Shown: one piece after another, positions 52,868 through 60,416 of the stretch
Position numbering within the stretch: position 1 is the first letter of the stretch
Layout of the letters: the number at the start of each line of letters is the position of its first letter
From: Planctomycetota bacterium
GTDB lineage: Bacteria > Planctomycetota > GCA-002687715
Reading direction: 5' to 3'
NCBI GenBank assembly: GCA_002683135.1
Contig: NYSS01000005.1
Coordinates: 104,834 to 168,833 of the forward strand
Length of the DNA stretch: 64,000 nt
The notes under the pieces: model-generated
Seen by the model: only the letters and a program-made list of their open reading frames with translations
The model's database searches: none
What the model was told of the DNA's origin: nothing
Made by a program: the position numbers and the translations under genes

Positions 52868-54006
52868 CAGGGCTCTCTCATCTCGAGGGTGCTAACGACC
52901 ATGGGAGCAAGCTTCTCCGTGTCGACGTCGACGCCGAGCCCCGGCCCATCCAGGGCGCGCGCGCAGGCCCGCGGACGGAGGGTGAGGTCCTGCTTGCCAA
53001 TATCTGTCGCGAGGAGGATCGTACCGAACGAGCCCTCGGCGAACAGCAGTCCCTCTGTCCTGGATGCGAACAGGTTGCCTGCGGCCGAGAGGAGCACGGT
53101 TTCACCTACCTGCGCGCCCAACTGGCAGCCGAGGCCAGCGTCGTGGGCGGCGTCTCTCAGCCGTCGCGAGTTGACGATGCCACCGCACTTGGAGATGCGG
53201 ATGTTGAAGTGATGACAGGCCCGCCGCTCAATGAGCGTCCTCGCGTCGTCGAGGGAGGCAAGAGACTCGTCGACGATGACCGGGATAGGCGATCGCGCGG
53301 TCAACTGGACGAGCCCCTCGATGTCGTCGCCCGCCAGCGGTTGCTCGACGGCTTCGATGCCGAGGTCCGTGAAGTCCTCGATGCGGCGCAGGGCCTGCTC
53401 CCAGGTCCACGCACAGTTCGCGTCTATTCGGAGACGGCAGTCGGGACCTAGGATGTCGCGCGCATGGCGGAGGAGGGCCTCGTCCTCCGCGTCGTCGGCG
53501 CCGACCTTGACCTTCACTTGCCCGAACCCGAAGTCACGGATGAGCTCGATGATCTTCAGGGAGGTCTCGGCGCCGTCCGCCGACACCACGCCGCTGTAGG
53601 CGATCTCGTCTCTGACTCGCGGACCGAAGACGCTCCCTGCGGAGCGACCGAAGGCTCTCCCAGCTGCGTCGAGGATGGCGAGCTCGAGAGCGCAGTGGGC
53701 GGCGTGCTGGTCGCGGGGCAGCCCGACGAGCCCGGTTTCTATGTGTGCAACCGCGTCTTCGAAGCTCGCCAGCTCGAGTCCGAGCCACGGAAGAGCCAGA
53801 GACCCATGGATAGCTTGCTTGACCGAGTCCGGAGTCTCGCCGGTCACGTAGCTGCGTGGGACGCACTCTCCGTATCCGACGTTCCCGCCGTCGTCGGTTA
53901 CGCGGACGAGGATGCCGTGACCCTCGCTGCGCGCAGCGAGGGAATGGCGAAAGGTGAATCGAAACGGGATCTTCGTCTCGAGAATTTCAAGCCGGGTGAT
54001 CCTCAC
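52867..54006 (-). CDS. Enolase-superfamily enzyme (muconate-lactonizing/dipeptide-epimerase subgroup)
   Basis: The 379-aa protein has the full muconate-lactonizing-type active site: KVKVG with K165 and K167, metal ligands D195 (RIDANCAW), E221 (EQPL) and D246 (VDES), and the opposite-face lysine K273 (NIRISKCGG). Members epimerise dipeptides or N-acyl amino acids, or cycloisomerise acids; substrate cannot be fixed from these residues. It starts with GTG overlapping the hydrolase stop (GTGA) and overlaps the GH3 start by one base. Pairing with GH3 suggests amino-acid or acyl-amino-acid chemistry. Confidence 0.9.
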   Translation of the reverse strand: MRITRLEILETKIPFRFTFRHSLAARSEGHGILVRVTDDGGNVGYGECVPRSYVTGETPDSVKQAIHGSLALPWLGLELASFEDAVAHIETGLVGLPRDQHAAHCALELAILDAAGRAFGRSAGSVFGPRVRDEIAYSGVVSADGAETSLKIIELIRDFGFGQVKVKVGADDAEDEALLRHARDILGPDCRLRIDANCAWTWEQALRRIEDFTDLGIEAVEQPLAGDDIEGLVQLTARSPIPVIVDESLASLDDARTLIERRACHHFNIRISKCGGIVNSRRLRDAAHDAGLGCQLGAQVGETVLLSAAGNLFASRTEGLLFAEGSFGTILLATDIGKQDLTLRPRACARALDGPGLGVDVDTEKLAPMVVSTLEMREP

Positions 54007-54860
54007 GGGCGCTCCCTGTCGTCCAGGAATTTGACGATGTCCCCTACCATTCGGTCGACCTGATCGAACTGGATCGAGTGAGTCGCATCGTCGTACATCC
54101 GCGTCACCAGGCGTTCTTCGGGCAATGGAGACAGCATGTTCAGTACGCCGGCATTGTCGATGATTCGTTCTCCACCCGCCAGAAAGAGCAGCACGGGCAC
54201 GTCGAGATCGCGCATCCCCCGCTTGAGGATCTTGTCCAGCTTGAGGCTCGCAAGGAAGAACCTGGCGGTCGCGTGTCGGAGCCTCCAGGTGTCATTCTCG
54301 ATGAACTCGAGATAGCGGTTCGTCTCCGTGAACATGTCGGATGAGATGGGGATCGGTATCTTGGCCCGACCTCCAAACGGCAGGCTCGCGAGGAGCCTCA
54401 ACTTCTGTCCGATTGTCAGGTCGACGATGGCCTTGAGGCCGGGAGTGATGAGGATCAGGCTCTTGACGCCCCCCGGACTCGCGATGGCGGAGGCCGTCGC
54501 GAGTTTGCCGCCCCAGGACAATCCGACGAGATGCAGGCTTGGATCGCCGACGTGGCGGCGAAAAGCCCCGATGTCTCTCAGCAGGACGCCTTCTGTTCGC
54601 GCGTCGCCGGGAGCATGGCTGCGGTTGAGCCCCGACCCGCGCCGATCCAACAGCCACGTCGTAATCCCCCGCTGGGCGAGGCGCTCGGCGGCGGGCAAGA
54701 ACCAGGTCCCGTGGCTCTCGATCCCGTGGCAATAGAGGAGGTGGTGCCGTGGGGCGTCCGCCTCGACGGCCCGATAACGCAGGGTCAGCCCGTCCGCGCC
54801 CTCGAAGTTCTCGATCCGCCCGGGGTGGTCGGCTCCCGGCGGGAGGAGGGCATCAATCAC
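54003..54860 (-). CDS. Alpha/beta hydrolase (lysophospholipase-like), copy 1
   Basis: The 285-aa protein has HGIESHGTWF, DRRGSGLN, nucleophile elbow GLSWGG, an acidic residue in LAGGERIIDNAGV and His in DDATHSIQ. It lacks a signal peptide. It is a paralogue of the hydrolase at 50236 (shared ...HGI.SH..., RRG.G, IDNAGV). The GTG start at 54860 overlaps the MinD-like gene's stop by 8 nt. It is probably an esterase or lipase on acyl esters; the substrate is unknown. Confidence 0.87.
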   Translation of the reverse strand: MIDALLPPGADHPGRIENFEGADGLTLRYRAVEADAPRHHLLYCHGIESHGTWFLPAAERLAQRGITTWLLDRRGSGLNRSHAPGDARTEGVLLRDIGAFRRHVGDPSLHLVGLSWGGKLATASAIASPGGVKSLILITPGLKAIVDLTIGQKLRLLASLPFGGRAKIPIPISSDMFTETNRYLEFIENDTWRLRHATARFFLASLKLDKILKRGMRDLDVPVLLFLAGGERIIDNAGVLNMLSPLPEERLVTRMYDDATHSIQFDQVDRMVGDIVKFLDDRERP

Positions 54861-55656
54861 CGCTGTCGTCGCCTTCCGAAGTCAGGGCGATGAGGCGCGC
54901 GGCGATGCTGCGCAGTTCATGGGTGATTTGGTGCTCGGGGTTGAGCTTGGTGAACAGCCCGCGGCTCCCGAGGTTGGCCATCTCCTCGTCCAACGGCAAG
55001 ACGCCCAAGACCTCGTATCCGAAAGCCTCGGTGATCTTTGCCTTCACGTCGTCGTGGTCGATTCGGCTGACGACCTTGTTCGCGACCATGGCTACGTTGG
55101 GCACCCCCAGTCGTCCGGCGACCTCCACCATGACCGCGGTGCCGTGAAAGTCCTGTTTGTCGGGCCGGATGAGCAGGACAAGCACGTCAGAGATCGCCGT
55201 CGTGAGCATGGTCTCCCGATTTAATCCCGGGTGGGTGTCGATCAGGAGTAGGTCGAGCCCGAGGGCATGGTTGAGGGCGTTGAACTCCGTGTGCAGCTTG
55301 CCCACGTCGTAGCCATCGTCGAGGACTCTCATGATGTCCTCGATCCGCATGCTCGAGGGGAGCAGCCACACCTCGCCGTCGCCCTCGCCGTCGCCCTCGC
55401 CGTCGAGCCCGAGGTCCGACGACATCTGGTAAGCGCACTCCTCGAGTTCACACTTGTTCTGTACGAAGTCGGTCAGCGTATGGGTGATCCGGTCCTTCTC
55501 CATCCCGAACACGACATGCACACCGGGCGATTGCAGGTCGGTGTCGAGGACGGCGACGCGCTTGCCTTCGAGCGCGGCGAGGTACGCGAGGTTCGCCGTG
55601 ATGTTGCTCTTGCCGGTGCCGCCGCGATACGAGTGGATGCTGACGATGGTCGCCAT
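54853..55656 (-). CDS. MinD/ParA-like P-loop ATPase
   Basis: The 267-aa protein opens MATIVSIHSYRGGTGKSNIT. The deviant Walker A has Arg where MinD/ParA normally have the signature Lys (KGGxGKS). DTDLQSPG and LLIDTHPGLN (Walker B side) follow, then ANKVVSR. A C-terminal amphipathic membrane-targeting helix is not clear. An acidic linker GEGDGEGDGE is encoded by 12-bp repeats. Such ATPases position cargo or complexes in the cell. It leads the seven-gene operon. A TATACT lies 9 nt before the ATG. Confidence 0.88.
   Translation of the reverse strand: MATIVSIHSYRGGTGKSNITANLAYLAALEGKRVAVLDTDLQSPGVHVVFGMEKDRITHTLTDFVQNKCELEECAYQMSSDLGLDGEGDGEGDGEVWLLPSSMRIEDIMRVLDDGYDVGKLHTEFNALNHALGLDLLLIDTHPGLNRETMLTTAISDVLVLLIRPDKQDFHGTAVMVEVAGRLGVPNVAMVANKVVSRIDHDDVKAKITEAFGYEVLGVLPLDEEMANLGSRGLFTKLNPEHQITHELRSIAARLIALTSEGDDSGD
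55371..55406. repeat. Three tandem 12-bp repeats within the MinD-like gene
   Basis: CCTCGCCGTCGC is repeated at 55371, 55383 and 55395 (the last copy ends in A). On the coding strand it gives Gly-Asp/Glu repeats in a surface loop. Such repeats can change copy number by slippage without shifting frame. Confidence 0.8.
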
Positions 55657-55693
55657 GACCACGGCAGTATACGGGCTACGTGCCAGGCCCTGG

Positions 55694-57223
55694 TTAGGGG
55701 TGGCCGGGCGTCACGCGCTTGATGAGCGCGTCCGAACTCAGGTCAAGCCCGGTGGTCTTGCTGACATGTTCAGTCCAGGACCGTCCGCCGGCATGGCGAA
55801 TGAGGAGGTCTTTCAGCGCCGCGGACCCCTCCCGATGTCGCAGGATGTCAGATCCCGCCGGGTTCGAAGGGAGGGCGTCCCTGATCTGCGCGGCGATCAT
55901 GGCGCCTATGGTGCGTTCGATGCCTGCGCCCGTCGGGCCGAGCACCTCTGGGGCGATTGCCCAGACGGCGTGCCCGCCTTCGTCGCGCGGGTCGATTCTG
56001 AGCGACTGCTTGAGCAGGCCCCACCAAAGAGTGGTGAGGTCTTGCCCAGGGTTCGCGTATAGGGCTTTCTCGAATCTCACCGTCGCGAGCCCGTGGTGCA
56101 CCAGCAGCAAGGTCTCGCGCCGGTGACGTTCGAGGAAACGCTCGCGGAGTTTTGCTGCGGCCGTGGGTTTGAGGCCCATCGCGTCCTCGAGCACGTCTGG
56201 TGAGGCGATCTCCTCGACCAAGATGTACCACAGAGCCCAGGACATGACGGGATGAGGTGACGACCGCAGGGTCTCCGGAAGCTCCGGGTCCGCGTGAGCT
56301 TCGAAGAGCGCCTCTGCGGCTTTGACGAGAACGCGGCCCACGTCGACGAGGGTTGACCACGGGTCGGGTTTGGGGCTGCGGCCCGTAACTTCTGCAGGGC
56401 GGATCTTGTCCGCGGCGAGCGAGAGTCCGCGGTGGCGCAGGAAGGCGAGCGCGGCGCTGACGGCTTCGCGGCGCGGCGGCAGGTTGGTCTCGAGATCCCA
56501 CGATGGCAGCAGTCGCATCGGATGCGGATAGTGCCAGGGCCCCATGAACCCGCGTCGTGTCCCGAACCAATCCGCGAGGTTCTTATCCAGGCTGTCCTTC
56601 AGTCCACCGAAGAGCTTGTGTGTGTGTTTGGCGGCGTCTCGGAGCAGGTCCTCTACAGGAGCCGTGTCCAGCTCCCGCAATGCAAGGGCGAGCTCGAAGT
56701 GGCTGTCGAATCCCTGTGCGCGAGCGGCCCGGTTGCGCGATGCGACGACCTCAAGCAGGGCCGGCGCGAGATGGTCGGCCAGATCCACCAGCTTGGACCA
56801 CGCTTCGCGGCGGACGCGCACGTCGTCACACCCGACGAACATGGGCCAGATGTCATCCCACCCGAGAGGGCCAGAACCCAGGTCGCAACGGAAGTTCTGG
56901 ATCTCCATGCGGACCTCGCCTTCCAGCGCCGCAGTCGCCTCGTCTAGACGCGGTTCACACTGGTGAGCGAGGTAGAGTCGGTAGAGTCGCTGCGCCTGAC
57001 GCCGCTGCGTGGGGGACATGTCGACGTTTGCCCGGGAGTACGTCCGGATGCGGCTGAAGGCGTCGCGATCGGACAGCACCCGCCGCATGCTCTCGGATGT
57101 CCCGTTAACAGGCGGGTGTTCCGGCAGGAGGTTGCTGCGCCTGAGGGTTGTCCCCATTGCGTTGCCGAAGGCATCAACGCGGCTCTCGTGCTGAATAATG
57201 AAGTCTGCGAGTTGCTCTCGCAT
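55694..57223 (-). CDS. Helical protein resembling M2/M3 peptidases but without HExxH
   Basis: The 509-aa, mostly helical protein starts at 57223 (MREQLADFIIQHESRVDAFG). Layout and phrases such as REAWSKLVDLADHLAPALLEVV, ARAQGFDSHFELALALRELD and EALFEAHADPELPETLRS recall the thimet-oligopeptidase/ACE-like scaffold. Where a HExxH helix would be expected I see SPHPVMSWALWYILVEEIAS instead, and no HExxH occurs anywhere. It is either an inactive relative or an unrelated helical protein. It lies 37 nt upstream of the MinD-like gene and may share its transcript. Confidence 0.45.
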   Translation of the reverse strand: MREQLADFIIQHESRVDAFGNAMGTTLRRSNLLPEHPPVNGTSESMRRVLSDRDAFSRIRTYSRANVDMSPTQRRQAQRLYRLYLAHQCEPRLDEATAALEGEVRMEIQNFRCDLGSGPLGWDDIWPMFVGCDDVRVRREAWSKLVDLADHLAPALLEVVASRNRAARAQGFDSHFELALALRELDTAPVEDLLRDAAKHTHKLFGGLKDSLDKNLADWFGTRRGFMGPWHYPHPMRLLPSWDLETNLPPRREAVSAALAFLRHRGLSLAADKIRPAEVTGRSPKPDPWSTLVDVGRVLVKAAEALFEAHADPELPETLRSSPHPVMSWALWYILVEEIASPDVLEDAMGLKPTAAAKLRERFLERHRRETLLLVHHGLATVRFEKALYANPGQDLTTLWWGLLKQSLRIDPRDEGGHAVWAIAPEVLGPTGAGIERTIGAMIAAQIRDALPSNPAGSDILRHREGSAALKDLLIRHAGGRSWTEHVSKTTGLDLSSDALIKRVTPGHP

Positions 57224-57515
57224 CCCAATTCCCCCAAACGACCTACTCCCTGGCACTCCTCTGATCGGCGAACTTGATGAGGGTCCTTGGGGGAATCTCG
57301 GCCGCATTGCGGACAAAATAGCCGCAAGTCATTTACTTATATGGGCTTGTGGAATTGTCCGGCGACGGCAATGGCCTGGTTGTGGGCTCCCCCTGGGGGC
57401 GATTCCCGCGCGGCGACGCCGGTTTTCCTCCTTTTGATACGGCCGGAGGGCGGTTTCGTGGGGCCCAACCTGTCCGTTCAGCGCGGCGGGAAGTCCGGGC
57501 GCCGAGGGAGATCGG
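57224..57515. other. 292-nt gap with an AT-rich patch; no firm gene
   Basis: The gap lies between two minus-strand genes. It contains an AT-richer patch (57325-57345, CATATAAGTAAATG on the minus strand), which may hold a promoter for the 55694-57223 gene. A short TTG-started reading from 57327 begins with LFCPQCGRDSPKD, a CPxCG zinc-ribbon-like start. However, it runs into the next gene in another frame. I do not call it a gene. Confidence 0.4.
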
Positions 57516-58043
57516 TCAGGCGAGGGCGCGGTCGATCAACCCCTGGGGGAGAGGGGTCTGGGCTGCCCGCGCGTCCATGGCTTCGCGAAGGGCATTGCGA
57601 TCGAGGTCGGCCGCTCGCAGCCCGGCTGCGCACAGATCCAGGGCGGTCCGCCCGTCAACCTGGAGGGCGTAGGCCAGCTCGTCGTCTTCCAGGTCGCAGG
57701 CGAGGGCTGCGAGGAGGGCGCGGCGCTGATCGGCGTCGAGGGCGGCCATGGCGCGGTCCAAGGCTGTTCCGTCGGGCAGGGGGGCAGCCTCGTCGCCCGA
57801 GCCAAGGACGCCCCGGACGGCCTCGGCGACGGGGCTCGATTCCGGGCCGCCGCTGCGGATACCTGTCGCCAGGGCGCGCAGCCCGTCGATGGCGGCTCGC
57901 TCGGCTCGCTCGGGTTGTCGATATCGATGCAGGGCCAGATCAAAAACAGGAGCGATGACATATCCCAGGACCTTGTCGAGCGCTTCCTCGTCGCCAGCCC
58001 GAGCCAGCTCGAGCGGGTCGGGATTCTTGTCGGGCTTACCCAC
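57516..58043 (-). CDS. Possible degenerate ECF-type sigma factor-like protein
   Basis: The 175-aa protein has an N-terminal helix pair (DPLELARAGDEEALDKVLGY) like sigma region 2. A C-terminal part (LDADQRRALLAALACDLEDD, then ELAYALQVDGRTALDLCAAG) is spaced like sigma region 4. The aromatic -10-melting residues of region 2 are not obvious, so it may be a divergent or non-functional sigma or another helix-turn-helix protein. GTG at 58043 lies 7 nt after the transaldolase stop; an ATG at 58088 would overlap that gene by 38 nt. Confidence 0.45.
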   Translation of the reverse strand: MGKPDKNPDPLELARAGDEEALDKVLGYVIAPVFDLALHRYRQPERAERAAIDGLRALATGIRSGGPESSPVAEAVRGVLGSGDEAAPLPDGTALDRAMAALDADQRRALLAALACDLEDDELAYALQVDGRTALDLCAAGLRAADLDRNALREAMDARAAQTPLPQGLIDRALA

Positions 58044-58050
58044 GGGGGAA

Positions 58051-58881
58051 TTAGGAATCGAACAAGGCGCGGTACTCGGGCACGACATCTGCGCAGAACG
58101 TGTTCATGCCCTCAACCGTCTTCGGATGGTCGACGATGTCGCGGATGACGGCGAACGGAATTGTCGCGACGTCCGCGCCGACGAGCGCGCACTCACGCAC
58201 CTGTCTCGGGTTGCGGAGTGAGGCGGCGAGCACTTCGCAATCGAAGTCGAACGTCTGGAAAATATCGACGCATTGTTCGACCAGGTGAACACCGGAGTGG
58301 ACTCCGTTGTCATCAATCCTCGGCGCACCGTCACTGTTACGCAGTCCCTCCGCGGGGAAGTACTCCGTCTTGTCGAAGGCTCCGCCCATGTTCTTACGCA
58401 ACAGGTCATCGATGCGTCCGGCGAATGGAGATACGAAGGCGGCCCCCGCCTTCGCCGCCGCCCACGCTTGCTCGGCCGTGAATATCAACGTGCAATTGAT
58501 CGGGATACCGGCGGAGCTCAACGTCCGTATGGCCTTTAGCCCGTCGTAACGGTGATCGCTGTTTGCCTCCAAGCTCGGGCTGATGGGGATCTTCACCACC
58601 ACATTGCTCGCGACCTTGTTGAACGTGTCGTAGAGGTAGCGACCCTCAGAAGTCATCTCTCTTTCCGAGGTGCCGATCACCTCGAGACTCACCGGCGCGT
58701 CGCCGGCGGTTTCGAGAATCTGGCAGAGGTAGTCGTGCATGGAGATGTTCTCTCCCGACGCCTTGACTTTCTCGTATGCCTTCTTGATCAGCGACGGATT
58801 GGTTGTGATGCCGTCGACGATGCCCCAGGAAAAAGCTTCTTGGATCTGACCGATGTCCGCCGAGTCGATGAAGATCTTCAT
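58051..58881 (-). CDS. tal: Transaldolase-like aldolase
   Basis: The 276-aa protein has MKIFIDSADIGQIQEAFSWG, VDGITTNPSLIKK and the Schiff-base lysine K97 in VVVKIP, then INCTLIFTAEQAWAAAKAGA, all transaldolase/FSA family marks. It is longer than the 214-220 aa fructose-6-phosphate aldolase/TalC group and shorter than classical TalB (about 317). Either sedoheptulose/fructose transaldol transfer or F6P aldol cleavage is possible. TACAAT lies 21 nt before the ATG. The sigma-like gene follows after 7 nt. Confidence 0.9.
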   Translation of the reverse strand: MKIFIDSADIGQIQEAFSWGIVDGITTNPSLIKKAYEKVKASGENISMHDYLCQILETAGDAPVSLEVIGTSEREMTSEGRYLYDTFNKVASNVVVKIPISPSLEANSDHRYDGLKAIRTLSSAGIPINCTLIFTAEQAWAAAKAGAAFVSPFAGRIDDLLRKNMGGAFDKTEYFPAEGLRNSDGAPRIDDNGVHSGVHLVEQCVDIFQTFDFDCEVLAASLRNPRQVRECALVGADVATIPFAVIRDIVDHPKTVEGMNTFCADVVPEYRALFDS

Positions 58882-58991
58882 TGGTTGGTTCTCTCGGTGC
58901 GCATTGTAGATCAGGGAGCGCGCCGCACCATGGCGGGGCGTTGTGGAGAAGCTGTTGAATAAGGATAGCGGCCGGGTGCCGGGTGCCGGGC

Positions 58992-59717
58992 TCACTCGAT
59001 GCGCACGACCACGGATGGCTCAAGCCTCGATAGGAGCGCCTGTTTCGCCGCCGCGACGACCTCCGCGTCCTTGCACTCGAGGGTTATCTCGGTCTCGTGA
59101 TCGACGGGAGCGAATACCGGGTAGGAGCCTATATCGACGGAGGGGAACGCGGCGTCGACGGCCTGGAGGTCCGCGGCGATCGCGGCCTCGTCAATCCCGA
59201 GGTAGATGCGGCAAAGCACAAACGGAGATGCGCGGAACCGTTCGCGGATAGCGCGCCACTTCTTTTCGACGAGCTCGGGGGACCCGGGCAGGGCGAGGAC
59301 GTTGCGAATGTAGGTGGCCGGCCACGGGAGGCCCTCGGCCCACAGTAGCTCCGTTCCCTCAGGGAGCTTCGTCATCCGCAGGTGGGCATCGGTGATCCGC
59401 TCGCCGACGTGTTCGCGGATGACGCGCTCGAGAGCAGGCTCGGGACGGAGGGGGAGATCGAAGGCGCGGGCGATGCCCTCGAACGTGACGTCATCGAGGG
59501 TCGGGCCAATGCCGCCGCAGGTGATGACGTGGGCGAACCGGTCAGCGTATCTACGGACCGTTTCCCCGATGACGTCCACTTCGTCCGGGATCGTAGCGAC
59601 GCGCTTGACCGGAACCCCCAACTCTCGCAACTCGCGGATGAGAAATGGGCTGTTTCGATCCTGCACCTTCCCGGAGAGGATCTCGTTGCCGATGACGACG
59701 ATGGCCGCCGCGTTCAT
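58992..59717 (-). CDS. CinA N-terminal (molybdopterin-binding-like) domain protein
   Basis: The 241-aa protein has AAIVVIGNEILSGKVQDRNS, then VRRYADRFAHVITCGGIGPT, then LDDVTFEGIARAF, the MoaB/CinA-N signature GGxGPTxDD. Full CinA has about 415 residues with a C-terminal deamidase domain; only the N-terminal module is present, as in FAD-synthetase-like or stand-alone archaeal and planctomycete forms. It may be a nucleotide pyrophosphatase. A TAGCAT lies 6 nt before the ATG. Confidence 0.87.
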   Translation of the reverse strand: MNAAAIVVIGNEILSGKVQDRNSPFLIRELRELGVPVKRVATIPDEVDVIGETVRRYADRFAHVITCGGIGPTLDDVTFEGIARAFDLPLRPEPALERVIREHVGERITDAHLRMTKLPEGTELLWAEGLPWPATYIRNVLALPGSPELVEKKWRAIRERFRASPFVLCRIYLGIDEAAIAADLQAVDAAFPSVDIGSYPVFAPVDHETEITLECKDAEVVAAAKQALLSRLEPSVVVRIE

Positions 59718-59723
59718 GTCTGC

Positions 59724-59729
59724 ATGCTA
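59724..59729 (-). promoter_or_regulatory. Candidate -10 element (TAGCAT) of the CinA-like gene
   Basis: On the minus strand TAGCAT is followed by 6 nt and the ATG at 59717, identical in sequence and spacing to the elements before 20348 and 38288. It lies in the short space just upstream and inside the tail of the 59734 gene. Confidence 0.4.
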
Positions 59730-59733
59730 CGCA

Positions 59734-60339
59734 TCAGAGGAGCTCCTCGACGACGATGTCCTGGTCTAGGGGGAAATCTTCCTCCGGGGCTTCGTCCGTC
59801 ATGCCTGGCCCACCGATTCGCCAGTACCAGCGCAGGACCAGGGAGGAGATGTTGGCTGCTGGGTCCTCTTCAAGATAGAAGACCTCGTGGCGTTCGCCCA
59901 TCTCGTAGAAGGCCGCGTTCTTACGAGACGTGACCAGCGCTCCAGTCCATTCGCGGCCCTGCTCATCGTGGAAGCGAAAGGTGACCTCGAGGGCCGACAC
60001 GAACGGGTAGCCCTCCCTGCGTAATCCGAAGTCGGCGCGCCCGGCCCTCGAGAGCCGGGTGAGCTTCGAACCCAGCACGTGCCCGTGTGCAATGGAGCCC
60101 GTGAGCGCCAGGTGGCGGAGACGTCGGAGCCGCCGGAGATGTTGGAGGTCCCGGAGCAGCAGCAGCCCGGCGAGGCCGATCGCCGTGGCGGCGAGCTCCG
60201 GGTGGTCACGCTGAAACAGGGTCCAGGCGAGAAACAGGCCCAAGAACAGGATCACCACGTCCACGAGGAGCTTCATCTCGAGTGCCCGCACTCTGGGCCC
60301 GGGGTTGAGAACCCTCGGGTGGCGAGGTGCGATGGTCAT
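59734..60339 (-). CDS. Hypothetical membrane protein
   Basis: The protein has about 201 aa from the ATG at 60339; the ATG at 60276 (MKLLVDVVILFLGLFLAWTL) is an equally good start. Two membrane helices (about 22-60) are followed by a soluble beta-rich domain (FVSALEVTFRFHDEQGREWT, ALVTSRKNAAFYEMGERHEV) resembling DUF3592-type domains. The C-terminus is acidic. It is 16 nt upstream of the CinA-like gene and divergent from hemE. The function is unknown. Confidence 0.6.
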   Translation of the reverse strand: MTIAPRHPRVLNPGPRVRALEMKLLVDVVILFLGLFLAWTLFQRDHPELAATAIGLAGLLLLRDLQHLRRLRRLRHLALTGSIAHGHVLGSKLTRLSRAGRADFGLRREGYPFVSALEVTFRFHDEQGREWTGALVTSRKNAAFYEMGERHEVFYLEEDPAANISSLVLRWYWRIGGPGMTDEAPEEDFPLDQDIVVEELL

Positions 60340-60416
60340 TCGGCGCGGTTCCGTCACGTTGCCTGATGATACGTGAGTGGGAAGAGGTGTGGGTGGGCTG
60401 CTATCGTCGGGTGCAG

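Noticed and set aside
51497-53212. 571-codon open frame on the plus strand
   Set aside because: It lies opposite the GH3 and enolase-superfamily genes, which have full motif sets; no signal or motif supports the antisense frame.
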